From Ophiosphaerella korrae (taxonomy: Eukaryota > Ascomycota > Dothideomycetes > Pleosporales > Phaeosphaeriaceae), in the NCBI GenBank assembly GCA_028456385.1, contig JALNQF010000024.1, forward strand, positions 186,001 through 250,000: DNA of 64,000 nucleotides. The letters run 5' to 3'. The notes under the pieces are model-generated. The model was not told the origin of the DNA, did no database searches, and saw only the letters and a program-made list of their open reading frames with translations. Positions 11,223 to 23,004 of the stretch are shown piece after piece. Positions within the stretch are counted from its first letter, which is position 1. The number at the start of each line of letters is the position of its first letter. Position numbers and translations under genes: made by a program.

Positions 11223-12151
11223 CCGTGTCCGTGCATGTTACGCTACGGGCCGCAGCAGGCCGTAAGTTGCGCACATGCGCAAGATAAGGGCGAGGGCCCT
11301 TGGACAATATATACTGTTCTACTCGTGTATTCAACGTTGTTGAATACTCGGCTACCTTTTTGGGTTTGTTTGGCGCATTGGAGTAGAGCTGCGGTTTAAC
11401 AGTGCACTCAACGCCCGGGTTCAGTCAACGCCCCACCAACACCAGAACAGCCTAAGGAAAAACGAGGCTGTAGAGTTACCTACAATGGCTATTATTACGA
11501 GATTTTGTAGTAGAATACTATAGTAATGCTTACAACTAACTAGTGCTACTTATATTTACTTCGAAGCTTAACGTTGCAGCTGTAGCGCGTAGTTTTAAGT
11601 AGAGCTGCTAATACAGCTCCTAGGGACTCCTTACTACTTATAGTATTAACTACCTATTTCCTACGCTTAATATTCTATCTAGGTAAGGTTAAAGCTTTCC
11701 TCTTACCTTTTTAAGATAATTAGAGAGCTGTAACGAAGGTTCTCAGAATACTCGGACTCTTGTGAACTCTAGTACGAGTCGGGGTCCTTAGCTATAGCTA
11801 ACGTAAAATTCGATATTATCTTTTATATAAGTAGTATACGTTGCTTTACAAGCCGTTTAATATATTGTATAAGCTCTTACTCTTATTATAGGCCAAGTTT
11901 CTGTTAGTTTAATCCCTTAGTTGCACGCGGCGTTTGAATTGCTTGATGCCTTCGCGATAGCGTACTTTGATCAACATTAAACTTTTAAGCTATTTTAGTA
12001 TACGAGAACTGTTCTCCTAGATTCAGCGATTTAATAGCTGCAAGCGCATCCTCGATTGGGCTCATATTGATGGAGTTATGATACGTTGAAGTTTGGGGCG
12101 ATTCGGGCAAGCGGGGCGTTGACTACCCGGGCGTTGAGAGCACGAACACGG
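11223..12151. mobile_element. TA-flanked non-autonomous TIR element, interrupted by an LTR
   Basis: The ends are inverted repeats: the left reads CCGTGTCCGTGC then, after the LTR, ACTCAACGCCCGGGTTCAGT; the right, reading in, is CCGTGTTCGTGCTCTCAACG then CCCGGGTAGTCAACGCCCC. TA flanks both ends (11221-11222, 12152-12153). Taking out the LTR and one copy of its target duplication leaves about 758 bp. The interior is AT-rich, TA-dinucleotide-rich and without a reading frame, as expected of RIP-altered or non-autonomous Tc1/Fot1-type DNA. Its first five bases (CCGTG) match those of the 257-bp MITE at 2432. Confidence 0.82.
11236..11401 (+). repeat. Solo LTR (166 bp) with 5-bp target duplication
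   Basis: Begins TGTTACGC and ends GTTTAACA, so it has TG...CA ends with five-base inverted tips (TGTTA/TAACA). GTGCA occurs on both sides (11231-11235 and 11402-11406), a perfect 5-bp target duplication. It contains the same near-palindrome as the copy at 3901-4060 (here TATTCAACgttGTTGAATA) and the shared block GGGCGAGGGCCCTT. No gag-pol sequence adjoins it, so it is a solo LTR left by recombination. It split the left terminal repeat of the element at 11223-12151. Confidence 0.87.
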
Positions 12152-12444
12152 TAGTGTCGGTGCCGTCCGAAGCGCGTCGGTGCAGCCCCGAGTAGCGCTA
12201 GTCGCCATCGAGACAATCAGAATACAGTCTTGCATACCCACCTAAGTACACCGGCAATACCATCGGCACGATCTCAATGCTAGCCAACAGTAGAGCAATC
12301 ATCTTTTTCTTAAGAAGTGGGCACGGTGCATGAAGGCTAAGATGTTTTGTTTCTGTATTCTCTTTCTCAATACTGTAGCACTATTCTGCATCGTCACGCA
12401 GCCTCCCACCTTACCATCACAACGTCTTCTTCAACTTTGGGAAT

Positions 12445-13370
12445 ATGGCTGAACTTGCTCTCTCAAACTCAATTCGTGAGAAGATGCTGAAGGATGAAGT
12501 GGCCTATACACTATCCGTCAAGCTTGTCCGCAGCGTCGAGCTCCCCATGATGGCTAAAACCGCTGGATTTGATGGCATTCTTATCGATATGGAGCATTCC
12601 TCCTTTGACCTAGATACCACAGGTCAGGATTCACTATTTTTGTTTTCAGGGAACTTGCTTATCTATTTCTAGGCCAAATATGCATTGCAGCACTTTACGC
12701 TGGTATTGCGCCAATCGTGCGTGTACCAAGCAAGGATCCATTTTTCATTTCGAGAGTTCTGGATGGTGGTGCGCTCGGCGTTGTTGTGCCACACATCCGC
12801 TCTGTTCAAGATGCGAGAGACGTTGTTGAAGCAGCAAAATTTCAACCACAAGGACATCGATCCTCAATCAACAACCTCCCACACTTCCAGTATCGACACA
12901 CTGCCGCGAAAAAGTCGAATCCGGTAGTAAATGCCAACACACTTGTCATCCCCATGGTCGAGACTCTCGAGGCTGTTGAGTGCGTTGAAGAACTCGCAGC
13001 TGTGGAAGGAGTTGATTCCCTACTCATTGGTACTAATGATATGACAGCTGAGATGGGAATACCTGGTGACTATGAAAATCCCCGTCTGACAGAGGTTTAT
13101 CAGAAGACCATCGACGCATGCAACAAGCACGGCAAATGGGTTGGTATTGGCGGACTACATTCGCGGTTGGATCTAGTCGAGAAGTTTTGCGCGATGGGCG
13201 CAAGATGGGTCATGGCAGCTACTGATGGACCGTTGCTATTGGGTGGGGCCACGAAGAGGGCTGGAGAAATGGCACAACTTTCACAAAGGGTGAAGGAATC
13301 GAGTAAATCACAAATCAAAGTGAAGCATGTGAACGGCAACGATGTTCAGGTCAACGGTCAGACACCTTAG
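12445..13370 (+). CDS. HpcH/HpaI-family aldolase, 291 aa
   Basis: Metal-dependent class II aldolase/citrate lyase-like enzyme. Family members cleave 4-hydroxy-2-oxo acids to pyruvate and an aldehyde. Exons 12445-12622 and 12673-13370; the 50-nt intron (GTCAGG...TCTAG) joins DLDTTG to QICIAALYAG in phase. Motifs: IDMEHSSFD with the catalytic His, RVPS, a metal-binding Glu in VIPMVETLEAVE, and GTNDM. The length is normal for fungal members (about 260-300). It lies just downstream of the third transposon-like element and points toward the regulator and D-2-hydroxyacid dehydrogenase that follow on the same strand. An aldolase plus a dehydrogenase suggests breakdown of a sugar acid or hydroxy acid, though recruitment to the polyketide pathway cannot be excluded. 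Confidence 0.88.
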
Positions 13371-13729
13371 GCATAGATCAGTCAGTGTTGGAATAGGTAT
13401 ACATAGGTATAGATTGTGCAATTAACGGGGATACGATTGTCAATTTCTATGCATTGAATGTCAAAAGGGCTATCTTTGTTTGACAAAGTGAGTAATGAGC
13501 AATTGAGCGGGTCCTGTTTGAAATTAAAAAAATACCCTGAATTTCTTCGCCACCATTCAATGATTATGTGAATATGGTAGGTGGCTTCAGCTAGCTTTGG
13601 TTGGCGTCTGTGCGCTCATTTCATAGACCAAATACCCGATTGGATTGCTCCCCTCTCAACACATGATCTTTTCATTTCAGCTTGACCACAATCTAGTGGA
13701 ATATCCATCAAGCACCACCCTCTTGTTCA
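13371..13729. other. Intergenic region before regulator 1
   Basis: 359 bp between the aldolase stop and the Zn2Cys6 gene on the same strand. It is AT-rich near 13500-13560 and presumably combines the aldolase 3' end and the regulator promoter. No clear motif. Confidence 0.4.
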
Positions 13730-15646
13730 ATGGCTGCATTGATGTCCCAAGCCTGTGAGCGATGCTGGAGACGAAAGCAAAAGGTGGCTCATTCGTGTAT
13801 TCGCGACTTCGGCTGGCGACCTCAAAACTAACAAAAGCAGTGCTCTCGCGACTTTCCCTGTCACCAATGCAACAATGCGCAAGCACACTGTGTTCGACGC
13901 CGCCATGGTTCTGTAATTAGTTCTGAAGATATAGAAGCCGACAGCTATGTTGAGGCCCTCAAGCACCGTATTCGTGCACTCGAGATGCGTGCACATGATG
14001 GCAATGATCCCGGGAGTAGCGTGTCGTTCGGCGAACAAGAGCAACATAGCAATACAGTCGAGGTGATTCATGATGAGGACATTCGATGTGAGCAATCTAA
14101 GGATACTTCTCTTCCAAACGAGCGACCACGGGCCGACCTGCATGATACGATGCAAGAGGCCTCGTACCTCTCATTATCAGCTATGGCAGAACGAACCGAT
14201 CGCCGACAACAATCCACACAAGGTCTTTCATTTATAACTTTTTTAAATGCTGCAACGGCTGTCTCAGGGTCTAATCCCACAAACTCCCTAGGAGTCAATC
14301 TGCATTCGTCTAGTTCTATGGCCGATTTTGGGCAACAATGGTTTGCAGAAAGCGCAAAGATAACCCGCAAGGATACAGATGACCCTTTTCAACGCTATTG
14401 CGAGTATTTACAAGGTTCCTTTCCGTTCATGGTGAATAGCGAGTTGCAGGAAATGTACGAGGACGCCGCCCAGTCTCACGAGACAGGCAATGCAGAACAA
14501 TTGGTAACAGATTCGCCCGAGAAACTGATTATCACATATCTTGGAATTGCTACTGGCATTCTTCTTTCCCCTGATTATTCTTACAAAGAAGCTGTGGTGA
14601 CAAACCTCGCAGGAAGAGCCATAAAGCTAATGTCACGGGTGTTCGACGATGCGAATGACCTCGTCATGGTCTACTGCCTGACTTCATTGACGATATATTC
14701 TTCATTTACCACCCTCGGTGGATCAACGTGGCACTTACTTGGTCTCGCCTTGACGCGCTGCATTGCGTCCGGTATGCATACAACTTGTATAACTGAGGCA
14801 GATCCGGATATAGACAAAAAGAGTAGAATTCGGAGAGCTTTTGGGGTAATATATATGCTGGACACATATATCAGCATGGCGCTCGATAGGCCCTGTACTA
14901 TAAGCCACGATGATGTCTTGAATCTAGTCAGTCACAGTAAAAGCCCAGACGCATGTAACCCTACTAACTTACAAATACAGTTGCCCCCTACACCAGATTT
15001 TGAAGTATCTGACAATAACGAAGTAATTTTTCGTCATCTGATTCAACATGCGCAAATACTTCGTTCGATACGTCACCAGAATGGCGAAAAGGGTTTGTTA
15101 TGCCACTCTATCAATCTACGCCACTGGCATGAAATGTCTATGGCGAAGAATGAAGGCTCAGTCCTCCATCACAGTCAACTGCTTTCACAAGGTTATATGG
15201 AACTACTTAAGTGTCCTTCTATCAACCTAGATCCTGGGCATTCTCTCATCTTGGACGATGCGAAACGTGCTTTTACTACCTATCTTGACCTTTTAGAAGC
15301 CTACATCAATTCTCAATCAGGCGCTGTCTCAGTATTTGCTGCATTATATGTTTTTGCTATGGGGATCAGTTTAATCCAACTCGATACACAAGCGATCTCC
15401 GGCTTTGGAACAAGAGCGACGAATTCATCAATGCAAGGCCAAAACCAATACCAAGCTCTGAACATATTGACGGTTCTGTCAATTCGCTACTCGTCGGTCC
15501 GAAGTCTTCGAGATATCATTGCTGAATACATGGTGGTTGCTAGGGGTGTAGACCACCCCGCCCGCCAAGAACGACTTCGCGCATTGGTTCTGGGTTCTGA
15601 GATCTTTATTCCCAGTTATCTTCGGAACATTATCTTCTGCAGGTAA
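13730..15646 (+). CDS. Zn2Cys6 transcription factor 1, 619 aa
   Basis: Fungal binuclear-zinc regulator. Exons 13730-13783 and 13841-15646. The 57-nt intron (GTGGCT, branch CTAAC, acceptor GCAG) lies inside the zinc cluster; removing it gives C-E-R-C-W-R-R-K-Q-K-C-S-R-D-F-P-C-H-Q-C with the canonical spacing, which strongly supports the model and the start. A middle homology region (fungal_trans) spans roughly residues 150-450, with TYISMALDRPCTIS near its centre equivalent to the family's DR-x-x-S/A block. It sits between the aldolase and the 2-hydroxyacid dehydrogenase on the same strand, so a pathway-specific role for those two genes is the simplest guess. Confidence 0.87.
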
Positions 15647-15922
15647 TAGGATTACTAGGTTCGCAAGGCATCGGCGCTGTTCCGCCTTAAGCAGTCGACC
15701 GAGCGGAGGGGAACCGAAACCAAACCCCAACTGCCGAACCAGCGCATCGGACGTGATCCGACGTACGCCTCGGGACGATCCACAGCTCACAGTAATGAGC
15801 ACCGGGGAGGATTCAATGGCAGATGACCGACGCATAAGAGTGCTAGACGCTTTCCCCATATACGGGTCAAGCGTAACACCAAGGGCACCATTTCCTAACA
15901 TTTTTATCTATCCTTCGACATT

Positions 15923-16964
15923 ATGGCACCAAGTCGCATCGACACACCTGTCGAAACAACGCCAAATGCAATCAATACTAAGCCGACAGTATATCTTATC
16001 GATACGTTCCATCCCACAGCCGTAACCCATGCCCAGTCCAAGTTTAACGCGATTCTACCTTCACAATCACGGCAAGACGATTGGCGTGAGAATGCGGAGT
16101 ACCTTCTCATTCGTGGATCGTGCATTACTAAAGATGATGTCACATTATACCCCAAACTAAAGGCGATAGGAAAGCAAGGCGTTGGTTTGTGAATTCCTTA
16201 ACGCCCAGGTGTATTAGCTTGCGCTGACATCATGGCAAGGCATTGATAAGATCGACGCGAAAGCGTGTGCGAGTCGAGGAATCAAGATTTTCAACACCCC
16301 AGGCGTGAATGCGCAGGCAGTTGCTGAAACAGTTCTCACACTTACAATGAGTGTTGCTCGGCAAGTAGGTCACATCACAACGCAACAAACCAGCGGGGAT
16401 CTGGTACCGAAGGAGACATGCGGCGGCGTAATTATTAGCGAAAAAAAAATTGGTATTGTCGGCATGGGAAACGTTGGTCAGAAGGTGGCCAAGATTTTCC
16501 AGGGCGGTCTCAACTGTAGCATTGTAGCGTACGATCCATTACTACCACAGGATGCCTGGGAAAGCATTCCCCATACACGAGTGGAAACACTCGAAGAAGT
16601 CCTTGAAGCTTCGGATGTGGTTACCCTACACGTTCCCCTGCTTCCGCAGACACGCGGTTTGATCTCCTATCCACAAATGCGGCGTATGAAAAAGAATGCG
16701 ATCCTCATTAACACGGCACGCGGCGGCATTGTCCATGAGGCTGACCTTCAACGAGCTCTGGAAGAAAGGCTCATCTTTGGTGCGGGTCTTGATTGCCATG
16801 AGCAGGAACCTCCAAGCAAAGAGAGATATGGCGGCCTATGGGCAACAGGAAGAGTTGTAAGCACACCGCATATTGGTGCTGCGACAGCGGAGACGCAGAT
16901 AGAAACGGCGATGGCAGCGGTAGATCGATTGGCGGATTACATCAATAGTACTCACTCCCAGTAG
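15923..16964 (+). CDS. D-isomer-specific 2-hydroxyacid dehydrogenase, 328 aa
   Basis: NAD(P)-dependent oxidoreductase interconverting 2-keto acids and D-2-hydroxy acids (glyoxylate, hydroxypyruvate, phosphoglycerate and related families). Exons 15923-16184 and 16240-16964; the 55-nt intron (GTTTGT, branch CTGAC, CAAG) restores KQGVGIDKID in phase. Key motifs: nucleotide-binding GIVGMGNVGQKVA, catalytic Arg in NTARGG, Glu in the HEQEPP region, catalytic His in TPHIGAAT. The stop overlaps the 3' end of the convergent second Zn2Cys6 gene by 13 bp, so the transcripts probably overlap. Exact substrate unknown; the aldolase neighbour suggests a 2-keto acid intermediate. Confidence 0.9.
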
Positions 16965-19008
16965 ACTTGATCCCAAAAATTTCCATCCAAAGGTATTGAA
17001 CCCCAAGCATATTCGCCCATTCCTACTTCTAGCTGCGTCATAAAGTTGTCTGTGAGTCCGAAATCGTATGTCCCAAACTCTTGATCTATGTCGGTGGGTT
17101 GTGTTGCATCAAAATCTTCCAATAGGTTAGGATGTTCCGGATCGACTTGCATCGCCATATTTGCCGATGGAAGAGTAGAGTTCTGCTGTTCTATCGATAG
17201 GCCAGATTGAAGGCTAGATGAAGCCCAGTTCGGAGGCCGCACCCCGCGAAACCTGTCCTTGATATACTCATCTCTTAAAACATTAAAGACTACAGTGAAA
17301 GAGCCAGCGTCGGGCATTTTCTCCTTGAAGAAAGAGAGAATATCACTACAAAGTGTCAGAGTCCTTATAGCTGTTTCCTGCTGAACATGTAGGTCAGGAC
17401 CATCCTCGAGGACCTTGATGCCTAAACAAAAGGCCACAGTCAAGCTAGCGGTAAATATGACTTGAAAGTAGCTCCGCGTCCATGTAATAGCTTGTTTTTC
17501 CATAAGATCCGCATAAATCCGAATGACGCCACTGGCGGATTGGTAACATGCGAGGAGTATTTCCCTTGAGACGCTGCTTTTTGGGTAGGTCACGGGAGTT
17601 ATATTGTGCATGGCACCTCTTGCGAGCAACAACACGTCTTTCTCGTACAAAAAGTCGTGCCACTCGGGTCGCTCGTAGAGCGATCTTGGACTGAAGAATA
17701 TCGGTGCACTTGTGCGCCATTCAAAAAGCTCTTTGCGGAACTGCGTATATGCCATATACACATGTCCAATCGACTTTAAACGCAGATTTTCCGTCCCGCT
17801 TGTGTTGCTGCTGATTAGCGAATGACCAAGATTAGTGTATAATGCTGTGTGCACTCGCGAACTTATTCTTCGAAGTTTGATACAGAATATAAACACGGAT
17901 AGTTCCGTTGGTACCGAGTGGTCTCCACCTGTGATTGAATCTAACTCTGGTACCCCAATTTCCACGATGGCTTCGTCGCTCACGTCAACTGGCAATAACA
18001 CGCTGATCTCGGATTCAAGGATAGCAAATGGCCGACCCAGTATACCGGAACTATATCGGTCTAGGATATAGCACTCCCAGAAGATTCGACGATGGTGCTG
18101 CTCCAGTAGGGGAGATAGCAGCTCCGTCGGCTTTGTATGTAATCGCCATTCAATACACTGTCGCATACAAAGCTGCGATATTTCCCAGAGCGATGCCCCA
18201 ATATGATGATACATGCCGAATCTGGCAATCAAGAGCAGATTTTGGATAGCATCCACATCTTTGATAAGTGGTATGGTGTCTAAGTACCTTTCTGCGGCTA
18301 GAAAATACCCAGATGGATGTTCTGTGCTTAAACCAGCGCGATACCGCGTAGTTGAACTTATGGCAAAGACCATAAGCAGGCGGAACATCTCTTGGGGTGG
18401 TTTGTTCGCAGAATTTGTCGAAGGGTTGTAGATACGATTAAAAATGTCTAGAACATCCTGACGTAGTAGGAAAGTGTGGTGAATGTGGAATCTCGTGAAA
18501 TAATTTTCGAGCAAGCGCTCAGCTTCCTGTAGCGGTGGTAATTCGTTTGGCGCAAGATGAGGTGTGAGCATTTGGGGACGAGCCGCAAGTTGACTGAGGA
18601 TGCCAGCGCGATGTCGCTGCCACTTCGCTTCAGACAGAATGCTATGTAGGAAGCTATTGTTGTTAGTGCAAGGCAACTAATTCATGTTGGTACATACCCA
18701 AGCCCACTACTATCTCCAACGAAACCGCCATGGGAATCAATTGTGCCTCCCGTCGGAGGTCCTCTTCCAGGTGTTGCCTCTTGACCATTTGGGATCCCTT
18801 CCTCTAACGCCTGCTTTAGTCGAACTTCCTGCTCTTCCAACTGTCGAATATAATCGCGCGCATATTGTACCCCTGTGATCGGATCCACGATGATACAAGC
18901 AACATTACTCCGGGTACAGCTACCACATTTTGGGCTTCCTCGGTCGCATCGAACTTTGCGAGTGCGACATTTCTGACAGGCAGGAAGGACACGATTGTCT
19001 CCCGACAT
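16952..19008 (-). CDS. Zn2Cys6 transcription factor 2, 670 aa
   Basis: Minus-strand exons 19008-18698 and 18653-16952; the 44-nt intron (GTATGT...AATAG, branch CTAAC) joins SSGLG to FLHSILSE in phase. The zinc cluster is C-Q-K-C-R-T-R-K-V-R-C-D-R-G-S-P-K-C-G-S-C-T, followed by a short coiled-coil (YIRQLEEQEVRLKQALEE) for dimerisation, and then a fungal_trans domain from about residue 150 with EHHRRIFWECYILDRYSSG as its core block. The Met at 19008 was chosen because it sits just before the cluster; an in-frame Met at 19086 is possible. Acidic C-terminal segments may form the activation domain. Regulatory target unknown. Confidence 0.9.
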
Positions 19009-19282
19009 GTCATTTGCACATCGAGGCCAACTATGGCTTGCAAGGACGCCGCAATTACTAACAAAGGGATGCGTAAGGATAACCACGTGGTTTGCATTGG
19101 CCCCATATTTAGCACTATACTTATTCAGGGAAAGACAATTTTCCTGCCTCGGCTAGAGGTTACACCTTCAGAATTCAACCTTTTGAGTCCAGCTTAGGGC
19201 TTGACACTACAACTTTTCATGATACTATCGAAATCATAGATAGGGTCCCCTTTCTTCCGTGTGGTTTAAAAACCTCATCCTC

Positions 19283-20313
19283 TTATCTAAGATCGATGCT
19301 ATCTACCCACTCCTTCACCGAGGTAGGCTCCCGCCCTAGTAACCAGCGCAGCACGTTCGGGCTGCCCTTCAAACCACGTTTATTGTAGAATTGTATAAGG
19401 GCCTCAACTGTGTCGCGAACGAGATCTCCGCGGAGATCGCCCTCGCTAGCAAGGCCTAGCTTCAGCTCGCCACTGGTATTCTCTCCCGCAGACCCGTTTC
19501 CGTACAGAGACTTGATTAGTTTGTTTACGCCGACCTCGAACGTAGGAGCGACAAGTTCGACCTTTTTTCCGATGCGATTTTCGATGATATTGACAATCTC
19601 AGTCTCAGATATCGGTAAGGTCGAGCACAGCGGATACTCGGCTAAATAATGGCGTTGCCTCTCATTCAGGACTTTGGCTGATGCTTCAGCGAGGTCCTTC
19701 AGTGAAATGACGCTGTTCTCATGCTCTGGTGTCCACCATTTCTCGAGTATTGGCTTTTCTTGGGCTGCAAGCGCGGCCACGGGATACGCATCCATGAACT
19801 GTTAGGATTGAATAGATTAGCAAAACTATGCTCCGTTCCACAATCGGACATTGTCATACCCACATTCGTTGGTTTCAGTATGGTCCAGCAGTCTATTGGG
19901 CTGAGGAAAAGACGTTCCTCTACGTAGCTTTTGAGGTTGTGTTGTAAAAGGCTCCTATGCTGCGTAGATAAAACACTGGAGAGGACGAAGTGTTTAAATA
20001 CGTTTCCTTCACGGCGGCTTTCACTAACTGCAGCATCAACCAAATTGAACCCGATCTCCTTCTCGCGCGAATGCAGACTCGGCAGAACCGCATTAATTGC
20101 GGTCGCGCCATGAAGTAGCTTCATACAATCAGGGAGAGACTGAATATCTACTTTTACAACCTCGGAATCGGGGTACTTCCCCTTGAGTCGTTCTACGGAG
20201 GATTTTGAATGTGCTGCTAGGCGCAGTCGAAATTTGCCTTTGTTGTAGAGTAGTGGAATGAGGCGCGAGCATTGCTTGCCACCCGGACAGGTGATGACCA
20301 AGATCTCGGACAT
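19283..20313 (-). CDS. NmrA-like NAD(P)-binding protein, 321 aa
   Basis: Atypical short-chain dehydrogenase of the NmrA/isoflavone-reductase group: redox sensors, regulators or ene/ketone reductases. Exons 20313-19864 and 19798-19283. The 65-nt intron (GTGGGT...AACAG, possible branch GCTAATC) joins ILKPTN to FMDAYPVAA, recreating the NmrA signature in which a Pro-Thr pair is followed by F-M. The N-terminal dinucleotide loop is degenerate (ITCPGGKQCSRL instead of GATGxxG), so cofactor binding may be weak. The Ser-Ser pair in FVLSSV is where family members place their active-site strand. It lies between regulator 2 and the SDR gene, which starts about 350 bp away in the other direction. Confidence 0.82.
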
Positions 20314-20660
20314 GGGTGCTGTGGTATCGCGAAGGTGCTACTACGAAAGTCAACCTGAGCGGAAAGCAACGCAACATAAATCTTGGGCGGAAATTTGTTT
20401 ATTGAATCGTTAAATTCGTTTACAAAATGTGAATAGAAATGTACTTGTCAGGAAAGGCATGGAATATAATTGAGCGATAAATAAAACGAATCGGAGTTAC
20501 TTTTTGTGGTTCCTCATAGATACCCGCCGCGCAGACCAAGATGACTCCGCATCTTAAGTGTGGCGTGTACTTTGAAATAGGGCACCATCCTAATATCCCA
20601 AGTTTTAAAAACTCAACAGATTGCTAAGAATTTTCTCCAACCAGGGCAGTAAGCAAAGAA
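20314..20660. other. Divergent promoter region, NmrA-like/SDR
   Basis: 347 bp between two genes transcribed away from each other, so it must carry both promoters. No clear operator seen. Confidence 0.45.
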
Positions 20661-21559
20661 ATGGACGACAGGAAAATAGTCTTGATAACCGGTGAGAATG
20701 TACAGAAATGCCCGGTGCTGAAATGAATCTTACAGCTACCTTAGGTGCAACTACCGGGATCGGGCTTGAGGTTGTCAAGTCATTGCTGCAGTCTAATTTA
20801 CGATATCATATCCTACTCGGCGGTCGCACGGTAGAAAAAGCCCAATCAGCGATCCAGATCCTTGAATCTACAGCATCCCAGAGTTCACTCGCACCAATCC
20901 AGATAGATGTTGAGAGCGATCAGTCCATTGAAGCAGCTTACACGAAGATTGCAGCAGAGTATGATCGCATAGATTGCCTCGTGAACAATGCAGGTGAGAC
21001 GAAGTTTTCCTGGAACAACAAGACTCTATCTCATCATTCTACAGGTGCTTCTTTTGATGCTGCTATTGTAGACGGTCGCATGACGGCCCGTCAGGCGTGG
21101 AATAAGGCTTGGGACGTTAACGTGACTGGGGCACATCTTATGACTACAGTATTCCTTCCGCTTTTGATAAAGTCACACGACCCGAGATTGTTGTTCATCA
21201 CAAGTGGGCTTTCATCACTGCACGAATCTTCCGATCCCGGGAATCCCAGGAATAGCTTCTCGCCGGCTGGTCTTCCTAAATCCCAGCCGTTTGTGGGCTA
21301 CCGTTGCAGCAAAGCGGGCCTTAATATGATGATGGTTGAATGGAACAAACGCTTGAAGAATGACGGCGTAAAGGTGTGGTCGGTCGCCCCAGGCCTAGTG
21401 GTTACAAATTTGGGCGGAAATCCCGAACTCATAAGGAAGCTAGGTGGTCAGCATTCAAGCGTTGCAGCAAAGGTCATTCAGAATGTGATCGAGGGGAAAA
21501 GGGATAGTGACATTGGCAAGGTAGTTCGCGAGTATGGCACACCGATCCAGCCATGGTAA
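20661..21559 (+). CDS. Short-chain dehydrogenase/reductase, 281 aa
   Basis: Classical SDR. The first coding exon is only 31 nt (20661-20691), ending inside the glycine-rich loop; the second is 20745-21559. The 53-nt intron (GTGAGA...CCTTAG) rebuilds ITGATTGIGLEVVKS exactly, so the start is well supported. Further motifs: LVNNAG, the catalytic Ser region ITSGLSSL, the catalytic pair YRCSK, and the downstream VAPGLVVTNLGG. It resembles fungal carbonyl reductases of about 280 residues. It could serve as a polyketide-tailoring ketoreductase, but it lies closer to the regulator/NmrA block than to the PKS. Confidence 0.88.
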
Positions 21560-22450
21560 GACCTTAGAAGCGACTTATGAGTACCTGAATTCCACCTGAG
21601 ACCGACGTTGTTGGCTGAGTGGGATGCAAATTCACGGCTTGAATGATTTTTCTAGTTCCTCTTCAATGTCCAGTTCAAGTCGCAGTCCAAAATTAGGCCA
21701 CACATTGCGTCTGTTGATGAGTTCGGCAAACATATTTCAACGTCACCTCTTCCAACTATACACTATGCGTAGAAAATCGACCAGTCGCATATTATGGACC
21801 AAAAACACCACAACTTCAAAGCATGATGCTAAGCAGCACGGTGGTAGGTCCTGACCGGAACCAAGCATTTGCAAACGGGTGGCAACGGATCAAACCTGTA
21901 TGTGCAGGGAAGTTTGCACCTGGAAGATAAGTAGTTAGTAAGGGAGAGAGGTGTAGATATTTGCTGGTGCCTATGAAAGGGTCCCACGTAAACGCGAGGA
22001 TACGTCATCGTGGCAAAAGAAACATTTACTGAATCATAATGGGGACTTCTTGTGTCCGGACCATTTTATGCGACGGCTACCTATGGCTGTAGGGCACATG
22101 TTGATCATACAAGCTGATGCTTCTGGTCGGAATTATCGAATAGCGTGTCTCTGATTACGTGGCTCGGCGAAAAAAATCCGATATGGGCATGTTCCGCTTG
22201 ACCATCACCGTGAAGTCCGAGCCGGCGATCAGATGTCCGCGCCGAGCTGGTACAATATCAGAACTCAACGAGATTCGACATAAAAGACAGTTCGATATAC
22301 TTTATAATCTCAATACCCTATATGCTCTCTTCTTTGCCTTTATTATTATAGCCGCTCAACGACGCTTCGCTGCGAAACCGCTCCGTCTCCTTGCACCAGA
22401 AACATACCACATCCCAGAAAACAACAACACCTTACACCTACCTCGAAGCG
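21560..22450. other. Intergenic region, SDR to small lysine-rich gene
   Basis: 891 bp. One 76-codon frame (21624-21854) is rich in Ser and Arg and looks non-coding. Otherwise nothing recognised. The last few hundred bases are presumably the promoter of the next gene. Confidence 0.4.
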
Positions 22451-22912
22451 ATGACGAAGTCACCATCTATTATGTCGTCTGCATCTACTCTAGAAGGTGT
22501 TCCGAAAACGAAAAAGTAACTCAACCGCAATCACAGCTTTTTTTTTTTTTTTTTTTTTTTGGAAGCTAGTTCTAACAAACATGTGCGTAGGGTCGAAAAT
22601 GCTTGCGCTGCCCATGGGGACTGGCAACCCACCCATCTAGAAAATGTCTTGAGGTCTCAGCCGGAAGCAAAACGCCAAGAGCTCACTACTGCCCTTTATG
22701 ACTTAATCGACGAGAACCAGTGTACCAGGTGTGCCGTACAAACTATCACAAGCCTAGTCATAGGACAAGTCGAAGAGTTTCGTGAGGCGAAGAAGGATGG
22801 CACGTGGTCAAAAACAGAGAAAAAGGCACTCAAGAAAGAAATCAAACTACTGGCCAAAGGTGTAAAGGCGGATGTTAAAAGTCACAAAGCAGAGAAAAAG
22901 AAGCAATATTGA
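22451..22912 (+). CDS. Small lysine-rich hypothetical protein, 130 aa
   Basis: Family not recognised. Proposed exons 22451-22496 and 22566-22912: the 69-nt intron begins GTGTTC and ends in a long poly-T tract followed by GGAAG, giving MTKSPSIMSSASTLEASSNK in phase. The product is hydrophilic and probably helical, with a CTRC pair near the middle and a strongly basic C terminus (KTEKKALKKEIKLLAKGVKA ... EKKKQY) that could act as a nuclear-localisation or nucleic-acid-binding tail. The splice donor is weak and the poly-T run makes the first exon uncertain, but the second exon reads as a real protein. Function unknown. Confidence 0.6.
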
Positions 22913-23004
22913 TTTCAATCGGGCGATTGCCCCTAGATCCATGTATATTCAGTTAGCTACCAACAATCTACATCCTTCTTTATACCATTCAGGCTTATGA
23001 TTTG

